DNA of 64,000 nt, taken from Eutypella sp. D-1. Lineage: Eukaryota; Ascomycota; Sordariomycetes; Xylariales; Diatrypaceae. Positions within the stretch are counted from its first letter, which is position 1; every line of letters starts with the position of its first letter. A program made the position numbers and the translations under genes. Where the stretch lies: contig JAJTTP010000025.1 in the NCBI GenBank assembly GCA_023313575.1, positions 1 to 64,000 on the forward strand. Reading direction: 5' to 3'. Shown here one piece after another: positions 47,263 through 59,325 of this stretch. The notes under the pieces were generated by a model, which saw nothing but the letters and a program-made list of their open reading frames with translations, ran no database searches and had not been told where the DNA came from.

Positions 47263-50145
47263 CCCGATATACCGATGGAATGAACCTGCCGTTATATGCG
47301 TGTGTTGTCCACGGTCCATGCACTAACTAGCTGACCTACTGGGCCTGGTTCGTGGCTGGCTGTGTGTGTGTAGGGTGCGTTTTCCCTGGGTTGGGTAAGA
47401 GAATGGACAAAGTCTGTCTACACGAAAACGGAGGTCCTTTTCATCTTCTCTCTCTCGGTTTTCTGGTATAGCCGCTGTCTGTCTGTCTATCTGTGGAAAA
47501 TCAAATTCATCATTATTTATCTGGGAGGCAAAAGTTGGTTGGTTGGGGTGGGGGTGGACTGGGTTATCAGGAGACCGAGACCAACCCCGGATCGGATCGC
47601 GAAAGTGTTTACGGGTTGGGCCTGGGCCTTGTTAACTTGCTAGCTACTTGCTACCATTCACCTGTGTGGGAAAGTCATTCTTCCTCTGGGAGTACCTGTT
47701 TTACTTTACGTGTGCATAGTTGAACCCCGGGAAAAGAAAAGGGGGGGAGCCACGGTAGTTCAGGGTTTACAAAAATATCAGGCAGGCAGGCAGGCTACGA
47801 AACATGACCATGGACTGACTGATTGATCAACTGACATGGCGGCTGTTCCGCTCCCTACCCTCCTCTTCTTTAATTCTAGGTATGTAGATATAAGTAGCTA
47901 ACCCACCTACCTAAGGGAAAAGGCCGCGCTGAATAGGAAGTTAAGAAATGAGTGGTTCTACATAAGAAGTAGCAATTTTCTTTTTTTTTCTTGAAAAAGG
48001 GCTTTCCGCAGAACCGCGAAGAACAGCTCGGATCCGGGTCCGCGTCCGCGTCCGGCTTACGTCCGGCGCGGGCCGTGCTGTGAACGAATCTGGAAGTTAT
48101 ATATATATATATGTTGGAACGTTAGTCCTACTTACTTAATGGGGTTGTGCTTTTTCTTTGTTTCCGTAAGCGTAAGCGGATAAGAATAAGCAATCCTGCC
48201 TCTCAGTTACGCCGTGGACAGCTGCGTTTTAATATATAAAAAGGTTTGGCAATATGACGTTATGTTTCTCTGTGTGTATGTGTCTCTTTCTCTTGCTCTC
48301 TTGCTCTCTTAATATCGGGTGCAGCGCTCCTATGTAGGCTATTCGGTCCACCGCCCACCGCCACAGCAGGCGAGTAAACTAATAAGGGTCTTTCCTGTTC
48401 AGGCAACGTAGGACTTATAGTTAAGCAAGTACGTTCTGTTTTACCATCTTAGCTTAGTCGGTGGCTTACTTTGTGGCTTTGCTTGTAGCAGTTCCAATCA
48501 TGGGCTCGCTATGTATATGTGTAGAGTAGAGTAGGTGTCTAGTTCGTTCTAGATAGCGGGTCCTCGTACATGCAGCTAGGTATGTACACCGCATCAAAAA
48601 TAAAGCCGGGCAAAGGTAAAAGGCAAGATCGCAGAAGATCTGTGACCAATCGACCGCCGCCTCTCTCCATCCCGGGCCGACAGCTATTAAACTACTTATG
48701 TACATATGCATCGGAATAGCGATCGAAAATCATACGGGAACATGCGTTTCCATTTTACTTTACCTCTGCCACTGTATTTTACTGTACTGCTGCTTCTGCT
48801 GTCGCTATGCCGACGCCGATCAATTGGCGCTCAATAGGGGTGTTTATTAGCGTTGGAAATCCAAGTTAGTTACCCCGGTATACATAAGTATGTATCGATA
48901 GGGAAGCGGTGCGGTCGGTGCGCTATGCGGCCCCTCCTACGGGGACCCTGTCAGCCAACGGCACCTCTTACTAGCCTCTCTCTGTTCAAGTGCCTAGCCC
49001 TAGGACCATGTAGGACTGGGAGGCCGGTTGTTGGGGACGGGGGGAGGTCCAGGAGATCCCGCCTTTTGTGCTCAATACGGTCAGTGGTTTTCTTTTTCGT
49101 CTCTGCGTTTTTTCTCTCGCTATTTTGCCAAGTCTTCTACTCTACATACGTTGTTGTCGCCGCTGTTGTTTGTCTTCGTTGCGTTACTCTGTGTGTTGGT
49201 GCGACAAGAAGGTCAGATCCCGGACAGACGTGTATGTGCGATCGCTATCCCTCTTCAGCGCTGCTGGCTGGCTGTCGCTGGTTCGCATAACTCTGCTTGG
49301 CCTCCTCCGCACGCCAATACGCAGTAACCACGCACCTACACGCATCTCGACCCTCTTCGCTGCTTCGTATACCTACGTGCATAGTCAACTAGTTAGTCGG
49401 TAATATTACCGGCGTTACTTACATACCTACCTATCTACTTATACTTATTGGAAAACCTACATTGCTTGCTTATATACTAGCCCACCCTTATACATAGCGC
49501 GGAGCAGGAGAGGTAGGGTAGTATGCTTAGACCCCCCCCGGGCTCTAACTGTGCAGTAGTCTGGTAGATCCATGTTACGCCGCATCGTGGGAAAATCTAC
49601 TTTCGTACACCCTGCCTTGTTTGCTTCTCCTTCTTTCCTACTTTAGATCTTATCTCATCTACCCGTAACCTCGGGGAAGGCTGGAAGCGAAAAAAAAAAA
49701 TCTCGGTCTTTTCCCACCACTTATTCACACTTACACTGCACTGCTTCCCAAATGATATGCTTACTTGCCTACATAACTACTTACTAGCCACAGCAGAGTT
49801 TTGTGTGTGTATATGTGAAGGAAAGGAAGCTGGCTTGTCGTCTATTTTGAGTTGCCGCCCCCCCTTTACTTGGCCCATCTTAGGTGCTTAGCCTCTCTTG
49901 GAGCCTCTCCACTCCCACTGACATCCACGAGCTCCCGGAGGCGTTTTTATCGTGCCGTGACATCCGTTACAATCCCGCACACCAGGACTTTCCTCACTAC
50001 GTTACCTAGCGCACCGCACTGCCGGGCCGGCCCGAGTTTTTCTCAAAGAGCTCGGATTATCGGAGGGTGCTAGAGGAGTGAGACCGGGACACCGGCAAAT
50101 ACGGCAAAAAGAGCGGGGGGGAGCAGCGCAAGGAAAAAGAGCGCG
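47263..50145. other. intergenic, PKA to CorA-like gene
   Basis: 2.9 kb, 3' flank of PKA and 5' flank of the next gene. It shows GGCA and TATA simple repeats near 47780 and 48100, but no recognisable coding sequence. Confidence 0.45.
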
Positions 50146-52675
50146 ATGGACAATTATATCTTCCGCAAGTATCTCAACAAGTGCACGTACGTGCCGGAGG
50201 ATACCAGATATATCGAGATATTTAACTATTCGGTTCGTTTGCCCCATGTTCTCCCCCTCCCCCCTTTCCACCACCTCGGCAATTAGTTCCGTTCTTCGTC
50301 CTCGTTCTTTCTACCCTCGCGCTCCTTGCGGTTTGCTTTTGGTCCTACGCACCGCTAGTTCTAGATTGTCACGCCCGTCATAGCGGGTGTGGTACCCGCC
50401 CATACCACCGGCAGCTGGGAAATTTACTTGGCACAGTCCAACTGGCGGATTGAGGCCCCGGAATGAATGCTCGCCGTCCCGACGCGGGAAGATAGGAAAA
50501 CGAGGGCTAACGCGCAAATCGCATTACTAGAATGAGTCTTTGAACTCCGTAGCTGAGCATCCCCTCGAGTCCCATGAGTTCGAAAACTTCCTTAATTCTC
50601 GGGTAAGTCTTACTTGTTCCGCTATCTGTCTCGTGAACCTTCCCCCCTCCCCTGCCCTTCATTGGAGCTACACTCGATGTCAAGCAGTGAGGCGCCGGTA
50701 TGCTGGGTCTGCCTCATGCTGATATTGGATGTGCCATCGTGCCTGGGCTTTATTCCACAGCGCTCCGATCTGTCTTGCAACAGCCCTGTCCTATTCATTG
50801 TGAAGTGCTCGGAAGAGGTCTCGGTTCGAGTCCGCGAAAATATCATGACTGACATGCTATGGATGAGTCTAGGGTGCATTCCAAGCGCCAACGTTGCAGG
50901 AGGGTGAGTCGCTACGCGATGGAATCCGGCTGGTGTAAGTGAAGTTTATAACGCAATAAATGTCTCCTCTCTCGTTTTCTCAAAGCTGAACGCTATTTTA
51001 TTCTCCAGAGTCCAGAAGAATGCAAAGCAGGCAGACACCTTCAGTCCTAACCACATCACCTTGAAACCGGAGCTCTATGAGTCGATGGTGAGGACATGGA
51101 ATCTGCCACTACGTGCTATCGAAGGAAGCTCTCTCGTTGGCCCGCTCTTCTGGTGCGGGTTCGACCAGGATGAAGACGACAAACATCTACGTGAGACCCC
51201 CCCCCCCCCTTCCCTCCCCGAAACGACCCGCTAGGGAATATGGTTTTAGAAATGAAGCTAACTGCCAAACCCAGAAATCATCTTCCGCAAGTCTGACGTC
51301 CGTAAGAAGGGCAAGACCCGGGGGTGGGAGATCATGTTATCGTACTCGTTCAATACGGGGGTGACGACGGGCTATGTCAAGGGGACGTCGTCGTCAGACA
51401 TCAACGAGTCATTGGAACACCTGAAGGCGTGCGGCCCCGAGGTGGGCCACCCGATGCTATTACCCATCATCATCCTGTCGAACGACCTGGCGGAGACGAG
51501 CGATATCCGGCAGCGCAGTGCGCGGGATTGGCTGCGCCGGCTCGAGAACGCCATCACGATGCGCGACGAGATCGACCAGCACGAGGTCTACACCGACTTC
51601 GACGTCGACGGCATCAACCGTGACCTCGTCGAGTGCCACTCCCAGGTCCTCTGGAAGCGGCCCCAGGCGTACCAGGAGATCGTCCGCGAGATCAAGGCGG
51701 CCGCCGAGCGGTTCCGCCAGCGCGTCGACGACGACCGTCTCCCGCCTGCCGTTCGTAAGCTCCATGGTAGCATGCTTGCCCGCCTGGACTTCTACCGCGT
51801 CAAGCTCACCGGCATGGAACACTACGCCCACACCACCCTCGAGAGGCTGCACATTCAACGACAAGCTGTAAGTCACACTGTTTCTGGCCCGCTCCGGTCT
51901 CCCCCCTTTTTAGGATTCGTGTTACTGACGATGACGGCGCCAGCTTTACAACATCATGGCCCAGAAGGAGTCGAAGCTCAACCTGGAGATGGCTGCCCAG
52001 CAGAGGAGGCTGGCGCATGCAAGCAAGCGCGACAGCACCGCCATGAAGACCTTGTCGCTTCTTGGTGCCGTGTTTCTCCCCGGAACATTCCTGTCTTCTG
52101 TCTTCAGCATGACGTTTTTTGACTTCAATGTCGGTAAGTGGATGCAGACTGTCCCCTCACGTCACCCTCCTTTCGGCAGTCATTCATCACCGTGTCTGAG
52201 ACGATTGCCTGTTCTCGATCTCTTGTCCATTCTTTCCATCCTTCCACGCACGGGTTCCACTGACCAGGAAACAGGACCGGAGTACGGGCCGGACGTCGAC
52301 ACGTCCGGCAAGGGCGCAGACGTGTCGGAGTACCTGTGGATATACTTTGTAGTGACGATCCCACTAACGGTACTGATCGTGGGCTCGTGGTACTACCTAG
52401 ACCGCAGGCGGGAGCGACAGTACGCCGCCGAGGACATCGAGATTGAGGCCGGCATCAAGCACCTCGAGAAGGACATCCTCGCCGTCCTGCGCAAGAAAAC
52501 CATGGACAAGGCCAGCACCTGGAAATCCAATCCCACCTTCAGCCTCATAGGCGGCGGTAGTGGGGGCACTGCTGCCGCCGCCGCCACTGCAAGCAACGGA
52601 AATGCGGCCGCGAATGGAACCGCGACCGGGTTCCCGAATCCGGCGGGTAGCTTTAGGGGGGTAAAGGTTGGGTAA
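50146..52675 (+). CDS. CorA-like Mg2+ transporter family membrane protein
   Basis: The secure exons are 51009-51190, 51275-51867, 51944-52133 and 52275-52675. Proposed 5' exons are 50146-50232, 50531-50602 and 50761-50903; this model gives 555 residues in one frame. An extra 30 nt exon (50668-50697) would also keep frame. The 5' start rests on MDNYIFRKYLNKCTYVPED and is less sure. The long cytosolic part has coiled-coil helices (for example LERLHIQRQALYNIMAQKES). Two C-terminal membrane helices follow: LSLLGAVFLPGTFLSSVFSM (about 394-413) and EYLWIYFVVTIPLTVLIVGSW (about 440). The usual GMN after TM1 is replaced by SMTFF, so ion selectivity cannot be assumed. The tail is Gly/Ala/Asn-rich. Confidence 0.78.
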
Positions 52676-53059
52676 CGATGCCACGCAGAGAGCTCCACTC
52701 GTCGAACCAAGAGGGAGGGCAGAACGGAAATGAGAAAAGGAAAGACTTAATGTTGGTAATGTCATTGGGAGAGATTGTAAATATGGCGGAGGGGGTGCGA
52801 GTGGTATTTTTTGTGCATAACTTTTCTTCTTTTCAACCTACTAATCAGTAGGTGTATCGACCTGACGACGCTACGACGCTTCACGACAACATTCATGTTA
52901 CAGCGCGGCTTAGAATAAATAAATAATAAACATAGTATGATTACTTAGAGTATACTGTCATGCATCTTGTTACATTCACCGTGGAAATTGCTACGCGCCT
53001 GCGGTACTCGACTTGTCTTATTCCAGGCTCAGGAAATACGGTGTTCCCGCCACGGGGCT
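52676..53059. other. intergenic, CorA-like / GST kappa convergent
   Basis: 384 bp of shared 3' flank, with AATAAATAAATAATAA at 52914-52929 as the likely polyadenylation-prone sequence. No gene is seen. Confidence 0.5.
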
Positions 53060-54120
53060 CTAAAGTTTCGGCTTACCCTCCCCAGCCCACTGTCCGGGAG
53101 GCAACAAGGCCACGTCTTGGTACGGCAGGCCCAAGAACTCGTATATGAAATGCCACCTGGATGTTCCCAACAATGCTATCAGTAATCACAGAATCTCACG
53201 CCATCCGTCTCGGATTGAGCCAAGACGAGAAATACTGAGCGATGGAACCACAACTCACCTATCACTACCAAAGAACGGCTCCTCCCTCCCCTTACCGTCC
53301 GCGACCCAGAACCACGGGCACCCGAACGCGCCGCGCCGCAGTGCCTCCTCCGTATTCCGCTTGAGCGCAACCTTGCACTCCTCGCTGCCCGCAGCGCGCA
53401 CCACGTCAGCGACCTGCTCAGGCGAGAACAACGGGGCCCCGCCATCCCCGCCGACAGCGACCTCGCTGCGCACCTCGCGCAACGCCTGCGTCACGCCCTC
53501 AGACGTCGTCAGGTCGCGATCGAGGGCCCAGAAGGCGCGGAACAGATGGGCTAGCGCAGCGATGTACCTGTCGTCGGAGGAGGAAGGGGGGAAGAGTTCC
53601 TTGACGCGCAGCAGCGCGCGCATAGCAATCTGGGTGCGGGCGCGGGCGAAGAGGTCCGAGGGCGGCTGAAGCGGCGGCAGCCCCGCCGCGCGGGCCGCGC
53701 GTCCCAGTTCCAGCGTCAGGTGCGCTGCTTTCGCGGGCAGCGCCCACGGCGGCCGGTTGCCGGAGCCCACGTTGATCGTGCCGATGAGCACGGGGTGGAT
53801 GCTGTGTTTCGTGGTTAAGGTTAGTAAAACGGGGGGCTTTAAGGTTTAGTCAGGCAAGTGCGGGAACGGAGCGGGACGAGACGGGGACGGTGACGGGCCG
53901 GGACGCGGATGGACGAACTCTATTTCTACCCCGTGTTCGGCTAGGAGATGTCTGTTCTTGAGGATTTGTGCGAACGCTACATAACTGTAGAAGGACGCTG
54001 AATTAGGAATTTGTAGGCTCGGTTGTTAGTGGGAGTTGCGTCAACGATATGGTCAATGGCAACATCGAAAGTGGGCGGGTACTTGCCTATGTCGATATAG
54101 CAGTCAATCCGACCACCCAT
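53060..54120 (-). CDS. glutathione S-transferase kappa (DsbA-like fold)
   Basis: Four exons: 54120-54087, 53997-~53915, 53801-53259, 53156-53060, about 251 residues. The kappa class has a thioredoxin/DsbA fold and is mitochondrial or peroxisomal. Diagnostic text: MGGRIDCYIDI|ASFYSYVAF, HGVEIEF, INVGSGNRPPW, FRAFWALDRD, GAFGCPWFWV, EEPFFGSDR|WHFIYEFLGLP. The S-x-Y pattern (SFYSY) is the usual glutathione-contacting segment. Intron 1 (54086-53998) has a GC donor (GCAAGT) with an ACTAAC branch site and CAG acceptor. Intron 3 is canonical GT-AG. Intron 2 is a problem: joining HGVEIEF to IHPVLIG requires a boundary one base away from any GT-AG pair. Canonical alternatives add several residues. Family is certain; gene integrity is not. 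Confidence 0.8.
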
Positions 54121-55049
54121 GGCTACTAACTATGCCGTAACTAGTTTCTGCGTACTGATTGCTTCGCGCTTATTAAAATCTTCGTAGTCCCCGCGTCTTT
54201 CCGGTTCCTAAGATGGGATAAAGCGCGACGGCGATATTTGAGATTCCTTATTTTCGTCTTCAATGGCCTTTCAATGTTGTCACCATAATGCATGGGGGCT
54301 AGTGGATACCATCTGTGAGTAGTCTACCCTGGCTCAGTAGTGTAGATTATGCCGAGCCACCATGGCAAACCCCGTCTCGGCTTAGCCACTGGTGGCTTAA
54401 AGGACGGGGAAACAGGTCTATGCAATATTGGATCTGCAAGCCTCTACACGTAATGGCGCAATACGTCGTCGTCGAAATCGATTCACATCTTGCATCGAAT
54501 TGCCGTTCCCTGTAAAACCGACTCTCGGTGTAAAATCGACTCTCGGCTCTCCCGGATACAAGGTTCAATTAGATGGCTGTTAGGTGCCGTGACGCAAGAT
54601 ACGTTATTATGTGCCTTGCTATTAAGCACATCGGGAGAAACAGTAGGATCGAGATGAACTGCTGCGCGTCAGATTTTAGCGATTGGCTGCGGTTGACTTT
54701 ATCCGAATGGCGGCTTACTTTCAGCTGAGCTTCTGCAGCAGCCGTATCCCAAAACGAAACAGGGCAACATAATGGGGTTCGTAGTAATCCTCAATGATAC
54801 TGTGACGGAAAAGATATCACATCAGTGTGGTGTTCATATATCGGGATCGGTACCCGTTTAGTATTATAATTTCATTGGTTGCTACGGCCGAGGCAGACAT
54901 GTATATCTCACTTCATACTCCGCTCCGCTTGTTGCTGTTGGCTTTTCCCCGTCTTATTCAATAGATAGAGTCTATGCACAGCTTCATTTCACCACAAGCC
55001 CTCTTTTTGAGACTCACCTACAGACACTACATCTTTCCAAGCTATCAGT
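54121..55049. other. divergent promoter region, GST kappa / ankyrin-CorA gene
   Basis: 929 bp between outward-facing genes. No coding sequence or repeat stands out. Confidence 0.45.
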
Positions 55050-58000
55050 ATGGGAGCAGGTTTCAGCCTACCCCAAACAACACTTGGCTTAAGCAAACAG
55101 CCAACCACTTCTTCCAGGGATGAGGAAGTGAGCACGAATCTACCAGCAGAAGAGAATCAGATTTGGCACGCGGCCATTTACGGGAACGACGGTGAGGTGA
55201 AAAAAAGTTGGGAAGATATCAATGCGAGACGCCAGGAGCGGGGCGATGCACCAGGTATTCCCCCTTGAGTTCCCGTTTGAAGCAATGTCTCCGGCTAACC
55301 GAAAAGATTCTCAACTCCTTAACATTCACCGAGTACCGACACACGAAGAAATTGAGGAGTTGAGAATTGATGAACCCAAAGAGTGTGAATATTCACTCCT
55401 ATACCTAGCTGTTCATCGGGGATTAGTTGCCAATGTAGACTTTCTGCTCCAGCAGCCCGAGATTTCATTAGACTTTCGGTCTGGTAGCGAACGACGGACA
55501 CCTTTTTTTGAAGCTGTCAAAAACAAGAATTACGACATAACGCGCAGTATCTTGGAATGTCCGTATGGTATGGTGCCATCTAGATACATTGAGAAAACCG
55601 ACGCACATGGAGGCACGCCTCTACACACAGTTGTGACGAACTATGCCGCATTGCAAAACGAACAGCAACCTGTCACTGATAGTTTGCTTCCTTTATTGTT
55701 ACGCCATGGAGCTAACATTGATGCGCTGAATGGCCGATTACAAACGCCTCTCCACGCAGTGGTAGCAACATCGAGATCGCCCGAATATGCCAATAGGAGC
55801 CTTCAATTAGCTGGAGAGCTTCTTGAAGCAGGGGCAGAAGTCAACACAAGGGATGTGCATGGTAAGAGCATTTACACCTTACCCCACCTGTTAAACCTCC
55901 AGCTTCCATGTATGTGGCTAATAGCGTCAACCATGTTTGAAGGGGACTCCCCATTACATGTTGCCTGTAGACTTAAGGCATACGATCTTGTTAAATTACT
56001 GGTAGATTACGGGGCGGATGTCCACATCCGCAACCCCGACCGGCTAACGCCTCTAGATCTGTTGAGATCGGATAATACTGAGGAAGGCAGAGAAGCTTTT
56101 GAGGACTTGACTTCCAGAATCAGTATAAACCGTCCAGAGACACGCAGGAGAGCTGCTAACTTCCCCATCGATCCTCCGTATCACTCTAAAAGGCTTAGGA
56201 AAATATGTGAGGCATCACCTGTTTATTTCAGGTATCAATGGTCATCAACAGATCGTGAGACAGGTAGACATCATATAACACCATGGGTCCGGCCAGGTGG
56301 AAATGTATCAGATGTTATCTACCCTGACAATCGCGCCACAAAATTCCTTGATGTATGCAAAAAGGAATTCGCCACGTTTCTAAACAATAACGGGCTGAAA
56401 GCAGATTATCTCGATGATAATCAAGGTGACGAGAAAGCCTCTTGGAGGTGGATAAACTTTCCAACCAATAACGTGAGCCATAAAAACAATATCAATTTTA
56501 TCACTTCTAGTTTTGAAAGCTAATGTTTAGATCAGATGACTTGGATCAAGGTACTATACTCTGTCACTTCAGTACCTATCATTCCATCACCTTTGACAAT
56601 TTTCCTAGGAATTTATCACTCTTCATTACCTCCACGATGACCCGAACGATGAAAAGGGTAGAGAAATCTGGGACTTCTTCCAGAGAAACATCAGAGTACG
56701 AGAAACAAGTAGTCTGAAGGCGAGAGTGAGATCGCCTCATGTTCAGGTAACGTGTTTCAATATTTGCTCATTTTGGATGAAATCAGTATCCTTACCGTAT
56801 AAATATCAGGCCTCGATGCGGTTGTACGAGTTTACCTCGCCATCGACATCCGCAAACAAAGATTCCGAAGGACGAGATGACAGGCCGCCGTCTTGGAAGA
56901 ACTTTGATAGTTTCCAATCCGGAAATATGCTATCGCTAGTTGTATATATTTAACCCATCGCCGTTTACAGTAGTTATGGGCTAACTTTCTGAACACCAGG
57001 TACCATTCATAGACATTGAGGCCAATGATGAGCCTGAGTTGAACTGGGTTGACCAGCTCCAACAGGCGTATGCTCCATTCACAGGAATGGATGGCGTACA
57101 ACTTGCACAAACACTGGACCAGACTTCATACCATGAAGATGAAGAAGCCAAGAGCCTACGCAGCAACAAGAATCAAGTTGTGTATAGGTGGTCAGAAGAG
57201 CAGAGCCGGAGAGCTAGTTCAAAAGATGACAATCAGGATCACGAGATGCACAAAACATCAACTGCAAGACCAGCGGCCACTGACAGAGAAAGTGCAAAAA
57301 GAAAGGATATAAGAGGATTTGTTAAACAGCTTTCATCCATCACCCAAAACCTGCTCTCAGCATCGTCGCAGCAACCTCATAGATCATCCGACATAGAACG
57401 AGCACCACAAAACAGGAGAGTTCCACAAGGCGCTAATGGCCCTAAAGCCCAAAGCATTCATCTCGACAGCTCCCCGAAGTTCCTAGTCGTTCGCCAACTG
57501 TGGCTGTGGAAATTTGACGACGGTATGAAATAGTTCCAAATTAAGAAACACGCACAAAGCGCTAATGAGATTCAATACTCAGATACAGTCATCACCGTGA
57601 TACCCTCGCGAAGGAACAGCATGCGCGCAGATTCATTGCTTGAGACTATACGCCAAGATAATCTAGATACACTTCGTAGCCCGAATGATCTAATCAGGAA
57701 AGTAATGAATCAGACCGTGTCATTCCCGGATGAATTCGAGTGGGCTGGGCTCGGCCAACATATCTTGGACGTCTTTGATGAAGAACTTTCCCTCGAGGTC
57801 GGTAGATATAGGCTCTTTAATGTTTACAATAGCATCCGCTGACTAATTCATATCCCTACAGGGAGAAAAGGAGGACCGCTATTTCCAGGAATTCACAGAG
57901 GGGAAGAAAAGTTTCATGCTTCACAAAACTGTTCAGGCTGCTGCGCATTCAAGTCTGATAGTAAAGGACATACGGAATGAGCTTCGCCTTCTCCGACGGG

Positions 58001-58786
58001 TTTTTGAGGACCAGCTGAAAGTTACCTCCGATTTTGCAGAGGCATTCTGGCCAAGCAAGTCTCCAAGCAAGTCTCATCAGAGCAAGTTTTCTCAGAGTTC
58101 AGGCCTCGAAAAAGACATAAAGAAGACATTGAGGGATAATTTTACCCGTGACAGCGGCCTTGACTTGTTGATCAAACGAGTTAAGCAGATGGACCAAGAT
58201 GCGTCCACAACCCTAGAAGGCGTAAGTTGTGCATCAGTTCAGTGGAGATCAATGACTACTGCCAGATAAAATCATCTGCTATTTATTTGATGGCTGACAT
58301 AATAATTATTAAACCTAGCTCAATAACATCATCCAAGCAATGCAAACACAGGCCTCGCTCAGGGAAGCTGAAGCCTCGAAGATTATGAACCTCGTCGTCC
58401 TACCATTTACGGTCGTGACCGTAATTTTCGTACGTCCATACGGAGCATATACTCCTCTGAGTGACAGTGCTATGCTAATGAATGTAACTTGATTCAAAAT
58501 AGACACCTCTCTCCTTCTTCACAAGTCTCTTCGCTGTCAACTCGTTGGGGTTCCCACATAACAATGACGGAGAGCTTAGATTGCCAGCCTCATGGCTAAC
58601 GTGGCGAATGGGTGAGTTTGACCGCCTCCTTTACACTAGTATATCGGCAATTTCGTTCATGTATGTGTCCAAAACGATCTAACAGCTCATTTATAAGTGG
58701 TGGGTGAGATTTGCACATTGGTGCCCCTCGCTATCCTTGTCTACCTGATCTATAATCGAACTACTGGAGTATCAAGCTCTAAGTAG
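55050..58786 (+). CDS. ankyrin-repeat/CorA-like transmembrane fusion protein
   Basis: Eleven proposed exons: 55050-55254, 55307-56472, 56536-56550, 56609-56746, 56810-56938, 57000-57522, 57583-57797, 57862-58221, 58319-58429, 58503-58611, 58698-58786; 1019 residues, frame kept at every junction. Residues ~70-400 hold about six ankyrin repeats (YSLLYLAVHRGLVANVDFLL, GGTPLHTVV, LQTPLHAVV, GDSPLHVACRLKAYDLVKLL). A linker follows, with WINFPTNN|MTWIK and NQVVYRW, text found in fungal proteins that join ankyrin repeats or other sensors to a CorA-like end. The C-terminus has two or three membrane helices: NLVVLPFTVVTVIF (about 940), TPLSFFTSLFAV (about 955), ICTLVPLAILVYLIY (about 995). The GMN motif of true CorA channels is absent. 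Exon 3 is 15 nt. Several donors (GTCGGT, GTTGTA) are weak. Role unknown. Confidence 0.75.
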
Positions 58787-59325
58787 ATTGTAGTCCATAT
58801 CAGAATACGGGACTCGGTCGCTTGGTGAGTTGGGAAAGACTGGCGGACGAATGGAAAATGGCACAGAGCAGAAAAGCTGGCGATGGAACTCCACGAATCG
58901 CGTAGGATAATAGTTCTTTTAACGCACGAGAGCCGGTATTAGATGATCTCGGGACGTTTGATCTACAGGCGCAATGAATGAGCTAACCCAAGCAAGTATT
59001 TGTCAAGTGACGGGCCAAAATTGAACAAGATACTGATACGTTAATCATAGCAAAGCTTGCAGCGAATACCATTTCCTATGTTGCATGTAAAATTAGAAAG
59101 AAAAGCAATTATAATACGGACCATTGTGAACATGGATATTAATAGTTATTATCCGCACCAATATGAAATGCCAGCTCTCTTTCCTTAGATAAGGTACAGT
59201 GTGATAATGCCTCCTCTCGATTACTGATGATCAATCGTGGGCGACAGCATTAACAAGAAAAAGTGAGAAAGGGGAAAAGACCAAAGATCGGTTGCCGATG
59301 CTTACGTTGCTCCCCTATATCCACT
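58787..59325. other. intergenic, ankyrin-CorA / hydrolase convergent
   Basis: 539 bp of 3' flank, nothing recognised. Confidence 0.5.
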
